From Nocardia fluminea (lineage in GTDB: Bacteria; Actinomycetota; Actinomycetes; Mycobacteriales; Mycobacteriaceae): a DNA stretch of 64,000 nucleotides. The DNA lies in contig NZ_PJMW01000002.1 of NCBI RefSeq assembly GCF_002846365.1, positions 5,580,001 to 5,644,000 of the forward strand, read 5' to 3'. Below, piece after piece: positions 48,644-57,840 of the stretch (within the stretch, counting starts at the first letter, position 1; each line of letters starts with the position of its first letter). Below the pieces are notes generated by a model. It was not told the DNA's origin, made no database searches, and worked only from the letters and a program-made list of their open reading frames with translations. A program made the translations under genes and the position numbers.

Positions 48644-48726
48644 CCGCGCCGGACGAACACGTGCTGCCGACAAGGCCCACCTGAATGCCGCGATCCCCAT
48701 CGCCGGGCCGCGGCGTCCGAGTGCGG

Positions 48727-50022
48727 CTATGGTGCCGGAAGTAGTTCTCCGCCATAGACTTCGAGGCAGCGCAAGGCGAGTTCGATGTGTACCCGTCGGC
48801 TCTCGATCGCATGCCCCAAGCGGCGCTCCGCCTGCTTGAGCCGATACCGGACGGTGTTGCCGTGTACACCGAGACGATGCGCTGTCGCGTCGACATTGCT
48901 TCCGGCGCGCAGGTATTCGCACACGGTGTCGCGCAGGCGTGCGCTCGTTTCGCTGCGATCGGCGAGGCGCCCGAGTTCGCGCTCGACGAGTGCGCGTACG
49001 GAATCGAGGTCCCCGTCGCCGGTGAGCAGGCAGACGAGGTCGACATCCTGGTACGCGGTGACCGCGGTGGCGTTCTGCGCGCTGGACGCGATCCGCTGAG
49101 CGGCACAGGCTTCCGCATGGCTGCGCCGGAAGCCGGCCAAGCCGGGACGTGGGGTACCGATCGCGACATGAACGTGTGCGCTCGGCGGCACCGGCACGAC
49201 GGCGATGTCCGGCGCATGAGACGCCGTCGCGATCCAGGCCCACAAGCCGTGGACGCCGCTGCTGACCAGCAGCGGTGCGGGCGCCCCGAGCGCGTGCGCG
49301 ATCTGGGCCGCGTGTTCACGAAGCAGACCGGTCGCGTGTCGCGCGGGTATCTCGGGATCGGTCCAGAGAATGAGCGCGACATGGACGCTGTCCATCGGGT
49401 GCGCGAGGTCGTCGGGTGAACCGGCCGCCGGCGCCGGCTCCCCGCGCAGGACGGCCTGAACGATCTCCGCACGCTGGGCATCGGCGTCGCGGGTGTGGTG
49501 CTCACGCTCGTTCATGTACGCGGCGACGATGCCGTCGAGGCAGGTGTCGAGCCACAGGGTGCTGTGCTCCCAGAAGATGACCAGGACGGCCCCCCGCAGT
49601 TCCGGATCGGGGATCCGCTGATGCAGCACCTGGGTGATGTAGCGCCACAACCCCCGCTGCGCGGCGCGGTAGGTCTTGAGCAGCATGTCCACGCCGTAGC
49701 CCCGGCGCGCCACGGTCCGTGCGCCGTCCACGGCTTCGGCGGGTGGGTGCGCCTCGAACTGCGTGCGCCCGATCACCGCGAGAAAGCCCAGCCAGTGGGC
49801 TCTGGTGGCCGCCCGTACTTCCCGGTGGACCTCCACATCGGCGAGGTAGTGCGGGAAGGTCTCCTGGATCGCGGCGTCGACGGCGGAAAGGATCAGCTCG
49901 AACTCGGATTCCGATCGCATCCGCAGGGCGAAGGCCGTGAGCCATGCGACGGCCTCGTCCTCCACGGTGGCGGGAATCGGCTCGCGGACATGGCGTTCCG
50001 TGCGCGGGATCGCCGTCCTCAC
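48727..50022 (-). CDS. PucR/CdaR-family transcriptional regulator
   Basis: Protein of 431 aa. The C-terminal helix-turn-helix is VDATAHRLGVHGNTVRYRLKQ (split here: NVDATAHRLGVHGN and TVRYRLKQAERRLG), the HTH_30 type of PucR proteins. The N-terminal half is helical (RsbR-like sensor) and the centre is GGDEF-like. Such regulators usually activate nearby catabolic genes, but no neighbour on the same strand is an obvious target. It stands alone, facing the DUF305 gene at its 3' end. Confidence 0.87.
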   Translation of the reverse strand: MRTAIPRTERHVREPIPATVEDEAVAWLTAFALRMRSESEFELILSAVDAAIQETFPHYLADVEVHREVRAATRAHWLGFLAVIGRTQFEAHPPAEAVDGARTVARRGYGVDMLLKTYRAAQRGLWRYITQVLHQRIPDPELRGAVLVIFWEHSTLWLDTCLDGIVAAYMNEREHHTRDADAQRAEIVQAVLRGEPAPAAGSPDDLAHPMDSVHVALILWTDPEIPARHATGLLREHAAQIAHALGAPAPLLVSSGVHGLWAWIATASHAPDIAVVPVPPSAHVHVAIGTPRPGLAGFRRSHAEACAAQRIASSAQNATAVTAYQDVDLVCLLTGDGDLDSVRALVERELGRLADRSETSARLRDTVCEYLRAGSNVDATAHRLGVHGNTVRYRLKQAERRLGHAIESRRVHIELALRCLEVYGGELLPAP

Positions 50023-50462
50023 CGCACGGTCAGAGGGTAGTGGGGCCGGGCCGGCTGCGCGCGGCGCCCGGATGTGCGATCAAAGGGAGCGGATGCCGGC
50101 ATAGGTGCACCCTAGCGCAACCGGACTCTCGTGTCCGGATATTTCGCCGACCACTTCGGCGGGCGATCGAGATTGTGGGGTCTCACCAATCACGCATTCG
50201 CGGTTGGAAAGACAGACAAAGGCGAAACATTCGTTTGGTAAGGCGGAGTTTCGCTGCTACATTCGAATCGGTCAACGCCGGGCGGCGTCTGTATTCCGTA
50301 CAGTGTCGTGCCGAAAGCTGTCTGGCGTCGACTCATTTCCCGGGATGGTGAATTCTTTCCCTTCGTCAGATGATGCGCAGGGTTCCCGGCGCTGAGGCGC
50401 GGATCATCAGCAACGGCGCCGTTCGGTGCCGGACCGGCCGGTCGATGGGTAACGTGAGCCGG
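50023..50462. other. 440-bp intergenic region with no gene seen
   Basis: Divergent region between the PucR-type gene and a TetR gene, with lower GC than its surroundings (about 50150-50380). A short hairpin, CCGGAC (50121-50126) / GTCCGG (50133-50138), is the only clear structure. Open frames crossing it are fragments without recognisable protein features. It should contain both promoters. Confidence 0.5.
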
Positions 50463-51020
50463 ATGAGCTCGCCGCGCCGAACCAACAGGGGGCCTGCCGC
50501 GGCCGCGGAGAACCGAGTCGCGCTGCTGGTCGCGGCGAAAGCCGCCTTCGCCGAACACGGGCTGAATGTTCCGCTGAACCTGATCGCGCGCACGGCAGGT
50601 GTCGGTCAAGGCAGTCTCTACCGGCACTTTCCGAACCGGGAAGCGATCATCCTCGCGGTCTTCGAGGAAAACCTCGGCCGGCTGGAGTCGATGGTCGCCA
50701 AGGTCGACTCGACCCTGGACGAACTGCTGGCCGAGATCTTCGACCAGATCGTCGAAGTCGCGGTGCTGTTCGATCTGTTCCGGCTCCCCGACAGCAGCGA
50801 CCCCCGCCTGGTCGACATCATCGGCCGGCTGCACGCCCTGCTCGACGAGAAGCTCGCCGACGACACGCGCCGGGGAAGCGTGCGCCGTGGCGTCACCGCC
50901 GAGGAGATCTTCCTCGCCGTGGGAATGCTCGGAGCCCTGCTGAACAAAACGCCGGAACGAGAAAGACCGTCGGTGGCGGCGAAATGCCGGGGACTGTTGC
51001 TGCACGCTCTCTGCGACTAG
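50463..51020 (+). CDS. TetR-family transcriptional regulator
   Basis: Protein of 185 aa from ATG 50463. DNA-binding region: LLVAAKAAFAEHG, then LNVPLNLIARTAGVGQGSLYRHF, with recognition helix GQGSLYRHF. The C-terminal domain is short, ending LLLHALCD. A GTG nine bases earlier is possible and the frame is open further up to 50370, but those residues are not TetR-like. Convergent with the next TetR gene, 25 bases away. Target unknown. Confidence 0.85.
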   Translation: MSSPRRTNRGPAAAAENRVALLVAAKAAFAEHGLNVPLNLIARTAGVGQGSLYRHFPNREAIILAVFEENLGRLESMVAKVDSTLDELLAEIFDQIVEVAVLFDLFRLPDSSDPRLVDIIGRLHALLDEKLADDTRRGSVRRGVTAEEIFLAVGMLGALLNKTPERERPSVAAKCRGLLLHALCD

Positions 51021-51045
51021 CGCGTGAGTGCGAGGAATTGCGGGT

Positions 51046-51654
51046 TCACGACACCGAAGGGTTCGCGGCACGCGCTGCGAGGAAATCGTCGACGATCCGG
51101 GCGCAATCCTGCGGGGTCGACGCGCGCAAGCCGATGAGCTTGGCGAAAACGAGCGGACCCACCAATTGCGACAGCACGAAATAGGTGTCGAACTCGCCCA
51201 GTTCCCTGCGCGCCTCGGGGGTGTCGAGCACCTCGTCGAACGGCACCCGATAGTGGTCGAGAATGCGCTGGCGCAGTGAGCTGATGGCCGGGTTGTCGGC
51301 GTTGTGGTCCGAGCCGGTAGCCAGCCACGCCAAAGTCGACACCTGCAGGGAGGTATCCCGAATCGCCTCGGCCTGGCGTTCGAGCAGGGCGACGAGGCGG
51401 TCGCGCAGCGGGCCCGCCGGCGGCGTCTCCACCGCGGACGGCAGCAGTCGTTCGATGGTGGCGGCGCGTAGTTGTACCGCGTTGTCGAAATGCCGGTACA
51501 AGGTGGTTCTGGCGACCTTGGACAACCTGGTGACGCCCTCGACGGTGACCGCCTCCAAGCCGCCGTCCTGGAGCAAAGCGGAGGCGGCGTCGAGTAGCCG
51601 GGCACGCGAGCGCACCCGGCGTGGATCGACCTCGACGGCGTCAGTTCCGCTCAT
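51046..51654 (-). CDS. TetR-family regulator of the adjacent MFS gene
   Basis: Protein of 202 aa. DNA-binding region: LLDAASALLQDGGLEAVTVEGVTRLSKVARTTLYRHF (about 18-54) with recognition helix ARTTLYRHF. The C-terminal part resembles the TetR_C domains of multidrug-pump repressors. It is divergent from the MFS gene, with a perfect palindrome between them at 51718, the classic arrangement of a pump and its repressor. The open frame upstream of ATG 51654 runs into that promoter region and is not used. Confidence 0.9.
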   Translation of the reverse strand: MSGTDAVEVDPRRVRSRARLLDAASALLQDGGLEAVTVEGVTRLSKVARTTLYRHFDNAVQLRAATIERLLPSAVETPPAGPLRDRLVALLERQAEAIRDTSLQVSTLAWLATGSDHNADNPAISSLRQRILDHYRVPFDEVLDTPEARRELGEFDTYFVLSQLVGPLVFAKLIGLRASTPQDCARIVDDFLAARAANPSVS

Positions 51655-51717
51655 ACCGCCCAGTATTCCTCTGCCGGTGGACTTTTCCCACGGCCTACCT
51701 CCCGTCGGTGTACTTAT

Positions 51718-51732
51718 GCTACACATAGTAGC
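51718..51732. promoter_or_regulatory. 15-bp palindromic operator of the MFS pump
   Basis: Perfect dyad GCTAC-ACATA-GTAGC, 30 bases ahead of the MFS start and 64 bases ahead of the TetR start. A further half-site AGTAGCG occurs at 51748. Likely bound by the divergent TetR protein, repressing both genes. Confidence 0.65.
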
Positions 51733-51761
51733 GAAGCGATACTGACAGTAGCGGAGGCCCG

Positions 51762-53303
51762 ATGGTTCCCACCGGACGCGACCAGTTGTCCACGGCCCAG
51801 CGCTGGCTGCTGACATTGTCTTGTCTCGCGGTAGTTCTCGTGACTGCCTCGATGGCGGCGCTGTACACGGCGTTGCCCGAGATCGCCGCCGACACCGGTG
51901 CGAGCCAGGTCGAACTCACCTGGATTGTGGACGGCTACACGCTCGCGCTGGCCTGCCTCGTACTGCCAGGTGGTGCGATCGGTGATCGGTACGGCAGGCG
52001 CGTAGTCCTCATCACAGGACTCCTCATTTTCTCCGTGGCTTCAGCGGCTCCGTTGTTCCTCGACAGCCCGACCTGGCTGATCGTCGCGCGGGTCGTGACG
52101 GGAATCGGTGCGGCGCTGGTGATGCCGTCCACGCTGTCGCTGCTGACCGCCGGGTTCCCGGAGGAACGGCGGGGCACCGCGGTCGGATTGTGGGCCGGGG
52201 TCGCGGGCGTCGGCGCGATCCTCGGCATCCTCGGCTCGGGCGTGCTGATCGAAAACTTCTCCTGGGCTTCGATTTTCGCCGGGATGGCCGTCGCGGGCGC
52301 GACGCTGTCAGTGGCCGCCTGCACGCTGCCCGAGTCGGTGGATCCCTCGAGGTCCGCGATGGATCCACTCGGTGCGATCACCAGCGCCCTGGCCATCGGT
52401 GCGATCGTGGTCGCGGCGATCGAGGTGCCGGTGCGAGGCTGGCTCGATCCGCTGGTGATCGGCGCGACCGCGATAGGACTCACCGTGGCAACGGCTTTCG
52501 TCATCATCGAAAGACGGGTCGCGCACCCGCTGATCGATGTCCGCCTCTTCGCGCACCGGGGCTTCGGCAGCGGCACCGCGATTGTGACGGTGCAGTTCCT
52601 GGTCACTTTCGGCCTGTTCATGCTGATCGTGCAATATTTCCAGCTGATTCTGGGCTACCGTCCGCTGATCTCGGCACTGGCACTCGCTCCCATGGGCCTG
52701 CCGATGGTGCTGATCTCCGTGATCGCACCCAGGCTGGCCGAACGGGTGGGCCTGCGCATCCCCGCCTGCGCGGGCCTGCTGGCGATCGGTGCCGGGATGC
52801 TCATGATCGCGCAGATCGACTCGCACACTTCCTATGTGGACCTCCTCGGCCCGTTGCTGCTGATGAGCGCGGGGATCGGCTTGTGCACCGCGCCGGCGAC
52901 AGCCGCGATCGTCGACGGCACGCCAGTGGCGAAACACGGAGTGGCCGCGGCGGTCAACGATGCCGCTCGCGAAGTCGGCGCCGCCATCGGCATCGCGATC
53001 GCGGGCAGCGTGCTCGCCGCGGGATACGGCGAGCGCATCGCCCCCGCCCTGCCCAACCTCCCCGAGCAGGCCCGTGAACCGGTCGGCGACTCCCTCGCGG
53101 CCGCGCTGGAGGTAGTGGAGCGCGCAGGCCCACCCGCCCAGCAACTCGGTGATTTCGCGAAGTCCGCGTTCATCCACGGTATGCAGGAGTCCGCGACCGT
53201 GCTGGGATTGCTGACTCTCGGCGCGGCCGCACTCATCGCCGTGTGGGCGCCGGGCAAATGCCGTACCACCGAGACCACCGAAACCGTGGCGTCGCGGGCG
53301 TAG
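51762..53303 (+). CDS. MFS drug/H+ antiporter, DHA2 (EmrB/QacA) family
   Basis: Integral membrane exporter of 513 aa, the usual length of 14-helix DHA2 transporters. Motif A between helices 2 and 3 is GGAIGDRYGRRVVLITG (about 70-86); the antiporter motif region is RVVTGIGAALVMPSTLSLL, and WIVDGYTLALACLVLPGG matches motif D1 of the family. GGAGG precedes the ATG. Regulated by the divergent TetR protein through the palindrome at 51718. Substrate (toxic compound or pathway intermediate) unknown. Confidence 0.93.
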   Translation: MVPTGRDQLSTAQRWLLTLSCLAVVLVTASMAALYTALPEIAADTGASQVELTWIVDGYTLALACLVLPGGAIGDRYGRRVVLITGLLIFSVASAAPLFLDSPTWLIVARVVTGIGAALVMPSTLSLLTAGFPEERRGTAVGLWAGVAGVGAILGILGSGVLIENFSWASIFAGMAVAGATLSVAACTLPESVDPSRSAMDPLGAITSALAIGAIVVAAIEVPVRGWLDPLVIGATAIGLTVATAFVIIERRVAHPLIDVRLFAHRGFGSGTAIVTVQFLVTFGLFMLIVQYFQLILGYRPLISALALAPMGLPMVLISVIAPRLAERVGLRIPACAGLLAIGAGMLMIAQIDSHTSYVDLLGPLLLMSAGIGLCTAPATAAIVDGTPVAKHGVAAAVNDAAREVGAAIGIAIAGSVLAAGYGERIAPALPNLPEQAREPVGDSLAAALEVVERAGPPAQQLGDFAKSAFIHGMQESATVLGLLTLGAAALIAVWAPGKCRTTETTETVASRA

Positions 53304-53344
53304 GTCCCGCGCGTTCGTCGAGGCGTCGGCAACCGGCACAACAT

Positions 53345-53791
53345 TCATTCGGGGAGGGGTTCCGCCTCGCCGAGGTGGCCCAGAATGTCCAGGGCCTGCT
53401 TCAGTACGGTGGTCTGTTCGTCGGAGAGCTTGCTCAAGTGGCCGGCGAGCCAGGCATCGCGGGCCGAGACCTTGTCGGTGAGCAGTGACCGGCCGGATCG
53501 CGAGACCGAGACGACGACCTGTCTGCCGTCGGAGGGGTGGGGTGTGCGCTCGATCAGTCCCAGCGCGACCAAGGTGTTGATCGTGCGCGTCATCGACGGT
53601 GGGCGCACCCCTTCTCTGATGGCGAGCGCGCCCGACGACATCGCGCCGTCGCGCGCGAGCGTGGTGAGCGCCGAGCGTTGGACCAACGAGATCGGCTGGT
53701 CGGTGTGATGCAGGCGCAGTAGGCGATCGAGTTTGACAGTCAGCAAGGACAGCGCCCCGGCCACGGCCGCGGTATTCGGGTTCGGTGACAC
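53345..53791 (-). CDS. MarR-family transcriptional regulator
   Basis: Protein of 148 aa from GTG 53791. The winged helix is visible: LTTLARDGAMSSGALAIREGVRPPSMTRTINTL, then wing IERTPHPSDGRQVVVSVS, and a C-terminal dimerisation helix. A TTG at 53812 would add seven residues; the GTG gives the family's usual N-terminus but neither start has a clear ribosome site. Convergent with the MFS gene. No partner gene is obvious. Confidence 0.88.
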   Translation of the reverse strand: MSPNPNTAAVAGALSLLTVKLDRLLRLHHTDQPISLVQRSALTTLARDGAMSSGALAIREGVRPPSMTRTINTLVALGLIERTPHPSDGRQVVVSVSRSGRSLLTDKVSARDAWLAGHLSKLSDEQTTVLKQALDILGHLGEAEPLPE

Positions 53792-53882
53792 ACTCGTGAA
53801 CTTTACGAACAATATTGCTCGCTGTCCCGCTCGGAAGACGGTTCCTCAGGCGGGCCCGCCTCGCGGAATCGGTTGTGGCAGT

Positions 53883-54707
53883 TCAGGACAGCCATTCGTC
53901 GAGGTGGGGGAGCTCGGTGGCCACTGTGCCGGTGAAGTGGGGTGGGCGCTTCTGGAGGAAGGACATGATGCCTTCGCGGAGGTCGGCGCTGGCGAAGGCG
54001 TAGGAGATGAGGCGGGCGTCGAGGGTGAAGACGTCGTCGGGGGTCTTGTCGCCGGACATCGCGACCAGGCCGCGGCGGATGGCGGCTACGGAGACGGGGG
54101 CCACCTGGGTTGTCAGCTCGGCGGCGAGTGCCCGGGCGGCGGGCAGGAGGTCTTCGGGGGAGTGCAGGCTGGTGACCAGTCCCGCGGCAAGGGCTTCGTC
54201 GGCGCCGAACACGCGCCCGGTGATCATCCATTCCTTGGCTTTGGCCAGGCTCACGATGCGGGGCAGGAACCACAGCGAACCACCCTCGGGGAACAGGCCG
54301 CGCCGGGCGAAGACGAAACCGAAGCGGGAATCTGTTGCGGCGAGACGGAAGTCGGCGGCGAGGGTCATCGAGAGACCGACACCGATGGCAGCGCCCTGCA
54401 TGGCGACGATGACGGGTTTGTTCAGGTCGGTCATCGGGCGCACGACCCGGGTGGACCACTCGACCCAGTCGGGATCGGTGACGTCCTCATCGGATCCCTC
54501 CGCCGTGAGATCCATGCCGACGCAGAAGTCACGCCCCTCGGCGGCGAAGATCACCGCACGCACGGCGTCGTCGCGGTCGGCTGCGGTGAAGGCGGCGCCG
54601 AGTTCGTCGGCCATCACGGTGGTGAAGCCGTTGCGCGCCTCGGGTCGGTTCAGCGCGATGGTGGCGACGCCCGCATCGACGCTGTAAATGATGGTTGTAT
54701 ACGTCAT
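53883..54707 (-). CDS. Enoyl-CoA hydratase/isomerase (crotonase) family
   Basis: Protein of 274 aa of the crotonase fold. Oxyanion-hole segments are GRDFCVGMDL (about 60-69) and MQGAAIGVGLSMTLAADFRLA (split: QGAAIGVGLS, MTLAADFRLA). The position of the usual catalytic glutamates reads FARRGLFPEGGSLWFLPRIV, with one Glu kept in FPEGG. GAGGAG precedes the ATG. Last gene of a four-gene operon with a QsdR-like TetR gene and two acyl-CoA dehydrogenases, so it should hydrate the enoyl-CoA they produce. Confidence 0.92.
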   Translation of the reverse strand: MTYTTIIYSVDAGVATIALNRPEARNGFTTVMADELGAAFTAADRDDAVRAVIFAAEGRDFCVGMDLTAEGSDEDVTDPDWVEWSTRVVRPMTDLNKPVIVAMQGAAIGVGLSMTLAADFRLAATDSRFGFVFARRGLFPEGGSLWFLPRIVSLAKAKEWMITGRVFGADEALAAGLVTSLHSPEDLLPAARALAAELTTQVAPVSVAAIRRGLVAMSGDKTPDDVFTLDARLISYAFASADLREGIMSFLQKRPPHFTGTVATELPHLDEWLS

Positions 54708-54721
54708 TTCGACTCCTCGGT

Positions 54722-55336
54722 TCAGCGTTTTCCGGATGCGGCGCGGACGAGCAACTCGACCATGGCGGTGGCCTTGCCGGACTGCGGCGGGTCGCCGGTG
54801 ATGATGTCGCTCCAGACGAAAGCTTCGCCGACGCGCACGATCGCGTAGGCGAGATCGCGGACTTCGATGCGCGGATCGAGGTCGGGCAGGTCGGTCAGTC
54901 GTGAGGCGGCCCAGTCGATCATGCGGCCCTGGACGACGCTGTAGCCGGACGTGAGCACGCGCAAGCCGTATTCCGGGTCGTCGGCGACGAATCGCGTCAG
55001 CGGCTCGAAGGTGCGGACCGTATCCGCGAGGGTGCCGAAGTTGCGCACGAAGCGCCCGGCGGGGTCATCGGAGACACCCGCGTTACGTGCCTCGACCCGT
55101 CCGATCGCTTCCGCGATGATTCGCCACACCACTTCACCGATGACGACTTCCCGGCTTCCCCACCAGCGATACAGGGTGGCACGCCCGATCCCCGACGCAC
55201 GGGCCAGCTGCCCCATATCGATCCGGCGGCCCTCGAGAAACCACCGGTGCGCGAGGACGATGACGTCCTCACGCACCGGTTTCGGCAGCGTGCTCGATGC
55301 CGGGACATCCGACGACGAACTTCCGCCGCTGGCCAC
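54722..55336 (-). CDS. TetR-family regulator, QsdR-like
   Basis: Protein of 204 aa. The DNA-binding part is GRRIDMGQLARASGIGRATLYRWWGSREVVIGEVVW; the RATLYRWWGSRE wording and the following region resemble QsdR of Rhodococcus. The GTG start at 55336 lies two bases after the stop of the acyl-CoA dehydrogenase gene, so it is embedded in the operon it probably controls. The inverted repeat at 57770-57794 ahead of the first gene is the likely operator (inference). Confidence 0.87.
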   Translation of the reverse strand: MASGGSSSSDVPASSTLPKPVREDVIVLAHRWFLEGRRIDMGQLARASGIGRATLYRWWGSREVVIGEVVWRIIAEAIGRVEARNAGVSDDPAGRFVRNFGTLADTVRTFEPLTRFVADDPEYGLRVLTSGYSVVQGRMIDWAASRLTDLPDLDPRIEVRDLAYAIVRVGEAFVWSDIITGDPPQSGKATAMVELLVRAASGKR

Positions 55337-55338
55337 GA

Positions 55339-56487
55339 CTACGGCCTCGTCAGCTCGGCATAGCGGGCGAGGTGGTGGTCGGTGGAGCCGAATTCGTGCT
55401 CGATCGCGGTGAGCCGCTTGAAGTAGTGGCCTACAGCGAGTTCCTCGGTCATGCCCATCGCGCCGTGCAGCTGGACGGCATTCTGGCCGACGAACCGAGC
55501 TGCCCGGCTGACCGTGACCTTGGCCGCCGAGGTCGCCCGCGCCCGTACCGCTGGTGCCGCGTGCAGTGAGTGAATCGCCAAATACGTTGCGGCGATAGCC
55601 TGTTCGAGCTCCATGTACATGTCGACCATGCGGTGTTGCAGCACTTGGAAGCTGCCGATCGGCTGACCGAATTGCCGGCGTTGCTTGGCGTATTCGACGG
55701 TATCCGCCAGGACCTTCCGCATGCATCCGACGGCTTCCGAGGCGATCGCCGCGATCGCCTCGTCCACCGTGGCCTCGATCGACGGCCAGGCCTCGCCTTC
55801 GGCGCCGAGCAGCGCTTGGGCGGGCAACCGGAATGCGGTGAAGGTGATATCGGAGCCGACCCGATCGTCGATCGTCCGGTAGGAGTGGATTTCCACGCCG
55901 GCGGGCGGATTCGCCGCATCGAATTCGCTGCAGAACAACGAGATACCGGATTCGTCGCGCCGAGCCCCCGAGGTGCGTGCGCTGATGATCAGATGGGTCG
56001 CCAGCGGCGCGCTGGTCACGACGGTCTTGCTGCCGTCGATCACCCACTCGTCACCGTCGCGGCGCGCGGTCGTGGAAAGGTCGCGCATCGTATGACCCGA
56101 TGTCGGCTCGAGCGCGGCGAACGCGGTGCGCGCGGCACCGGCCACGATCTGCCGCAACAGCGGCTCGGCGGCCGCGCCCCCGCAGCGTCGCAGCAGACCC
56201 GCCCCGATGACGACCGTATCGACATACGGTTCGACGACCAGCGCGCGCCCGAGTTCCTCGGCGATGATCATCATGTCGACCGGACCGCCGCCCATACCGT
56301 CGACGTCCTCGGGCAGAGTCGCACCCAGGATGCCCAGCTCCTCGGCGAAACCGCGCCACACGGCGGGTTGCCACCCCGCGTCGGACTTGACCGCGCTCCG
56401 GCTCTGCTCCAGGTCGTAGCGGGCAGCGAGGAATCCGGCCACCGAATCACGCAGGAGTTCCTGCTCTTTGGTGAAGGTGAAGTCCAT
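55339..56487 (-). CDS. Acyl-CoA dehydrogenase, smaller partner of second pair
   Basis: Protein of 382 aa. Visible are ELGILGATLPEDVDGMGGG (about 50-68), RRQFGQPIGSFQVLQHRMVD near 270-289 and AVQLHGAMGMTEELAVGHYFKR near the C-terminus. Like other second subunits of heteromeric FadE pairs it has no C-terminal catalytic-glutamate motif. The ATG shares one base with the larger partner's stop. Expected to form a heterotetramer with it. Confidence 0.91.
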   Translation of the reverse strand: MDFTFTKEQELLRDSVAGFLAARYDLEQSRSAVKSDAGWQPAVWRGFAEELGILGATLPEDVDGMGGGPVDMMIIAEELGRALVVEPYVDTVVIGAGLLRRCGGAAAEPLLRQIVAGAARTAFAALEPTSGHTMRDLSTTARRDGDEWVIDGSKTVVTSAPLATHLIISARTSGARRDESGISLFCSEFDAANPPAGVEIHSYRTIDDRVGSDITFTAFRLPAQALLGAEGEAWPSIEATVDEAIAAIASEAVGCMRKVLADTVEYAKQRRQFGQPIGSFQVLQHRMVDMYMELEQAIAATYLAIHSLHAAPAVRARATSAAKVTVSRAARFVGQNAVQLHGAMGMTEELAVGHYFKRLTAIEHEFGSTDHHLARYAELTRP

Positions 56488-57716
56488 CAGAGCCCCAATG
56501 CTGCCTTGGCGAGGATATTTCGCTGAATTTCGTTGCTGCCCGCATAGATCGAGCCCGCCCGGTCGTTGAAGTAGCGCAGCGGCGCGACCGCCTGCCACTG
56601 TTCACCGCTGCGATAGCCGTCGGCCGGTGGCCGGAATTCGGCGATCGGCCCGCCGGGTTTCGTCGCATGCGGTTGGTACACCCGACCGCGCGGACCCGCT
56701 GCCTCTAGCGCCAATTCGGTGATCTGCTGGCTCAGCTCGGTGGCCAGGATCTTGAGCATGGACGAGGCCGGGCCGGGGTTCTTGCCCTGTGCCAGCACGG
56801 ACAGCGTTCGGTATTCGAGGATCTCGAGTACTTCGGTGCGAATCCGCGCCTCGGCCAGCTTCGCGGCGAAGGTGGCGTCATCGATCAGCGGATTGCCGTC
56901 GGGGCCGGTCTGCCCGGCTGCCGCGGTCGCGACTTCCTGGGCCATGACCTGCAACATCGGCGACAGCGCCCCGCCACGTTCGTGGACGAGCAGATATTTC
57001 GCCACCGTCCAGCCGTCGTCGATCCGGCCGAGCACATTGCCTTTCGGCACTCGGACGCTGTCGAAGAAGACCTGGTTCTGCACCTGCTCGCCGGAGGTCA
57101 TCACCAGCGGGCGGATCTCGATGCCCGGCGAGGTCATATCGATGAGCAGGAAGGTGATGCCCTGCTGCTTCTTGCCCTCGCGCGACGTGCGGACCAGGCA
57201 GAAGATCCAGTTCGCCTCCGTCGCGTGGGTGGTCCAGATCTTGCTGCCGGTGCACACGAAATCCTCGCCGTCGTCGACGGCGGCCATCGTCAGCGATGCC
57301 AGATCCGACCCGGATTCCGGCTCGGAATATCCCTGGCAGAAGAACACCTCACCGGTGAGGATCCGGGGCAGGTAGTACGCCTTCTGCTCGGCCGTGCCGA
57401 AGGCGACGATCGCGGGCGCGACCATTCTGATGCCCATCGGCGACAGCGCGGGCGCACCGGCTCGCATCAACTCCCGGCCGAAGATGTAGTGCTGGGTGAG
57501 GCTCCAATCGCAGCCGCCGTATTCGACCGGCCATGCCGGTGCCGCCCAGCCGCGCTCGTGAAGAATGTGCTGCCACTTCATGCTGGCGTCGTGGTCTGGA
57601 TAGACGCTCGTGGCCAAGTGCCCGGCGCGGCGAAGTTCGGGCGTCAGCTTCTCGTCGAGGAAGGCCCGAACCTCGTCTCGAAAGGCTAGATCGGCCGCTG
57701 ACCAGTCGTAATCCAT
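56487..57716 (-). CDS. Acyl-CoA dehydrogenase, larger partner of second pair
   Basis: Protein of 409 aa. WPVEYGGCDWSLTQHYIF (about 62-79), the FAD region GYSEPESGSDLASL and the C-terminal IYAGSNEIQRNILAK are all typical. The motif usually YEGT has Ala in the Glu position (YAGS), so the catalytic base must be elsewhere, as in FadE26-like proteins. GGAGGG lies before the ATG. First gene of the operon continuing through the smaller partner, QsdR-like regulator and hydratase. Confidence 0.92.
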   Translation of the reverse strand: MDYDWSAADLAFRDEVRAFLDEKLTPELRRAGHLATSVYPDHDASMKWQHILHERGWAAPAWPVEYGGCDWSLTQHYIFGRELMRAGAPALSPMGIRMVAPAIVAFGTAEQKAYYLPRILTGEVFFCQGYSEPESGSDLASLTMAAVDDGEDFVCTGSKIWTTHATEANWIFCLVRTSREGKKQQGITFLLIDMTSPGIEIRPLVMTSGEQVQNQVFFDSVRVPKGNVLGRIDDGWTVAKYLLVHERGGALSPMLQVMAQEVATAAAGQTGPDGNPLIDDATFAAKLAEARIRTEVLEILEYRTLSVLAQGKNPGPASSMLKILATELSQQITELALEAAGPRGRVYQPHATKPGGPIAEFRPPADGYRSGEQWQAVAPLRYFNDRAGSIYAGSNEIQRNILAKAALGL

Positions 57717-57769
57717 CAACCCTCCTGGAGGGGTGTGCTCGAGTGCGCCCGTGCAGATCTGCGGCCGCG

Positions 57770-57794
57770 TGAGACACAATGTACGTCTGTCTCA
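57770..57794. promoter_or_regulatory. Inverted-repeat operator ahead of the acyl-CoA dehydrogenase operon
   Basis: Arms TGAGACA (57770-57776) and TGTCTCA (57788-57794) around an 11-base centre, 54 bases upstream of the first acyl-CoA dehydrogenase gene. Probable binding site of the QsdR-like regulator encoded in the same operon. Confidence 0.6.
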
Positions 57795-57840
57795 GTGCGG
57801 AATCAACCGGCCTGCGGTGATCGGTGTCCAGAATGGTGAG

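Noticed and set aside
47872..48684. 270-codon plus-strand frame over the DUF305 gene
   Set aside because: Basic, repetitive translation without domain features; the DUF305 frame with signal sequence and HH motifs is clearly the real one.
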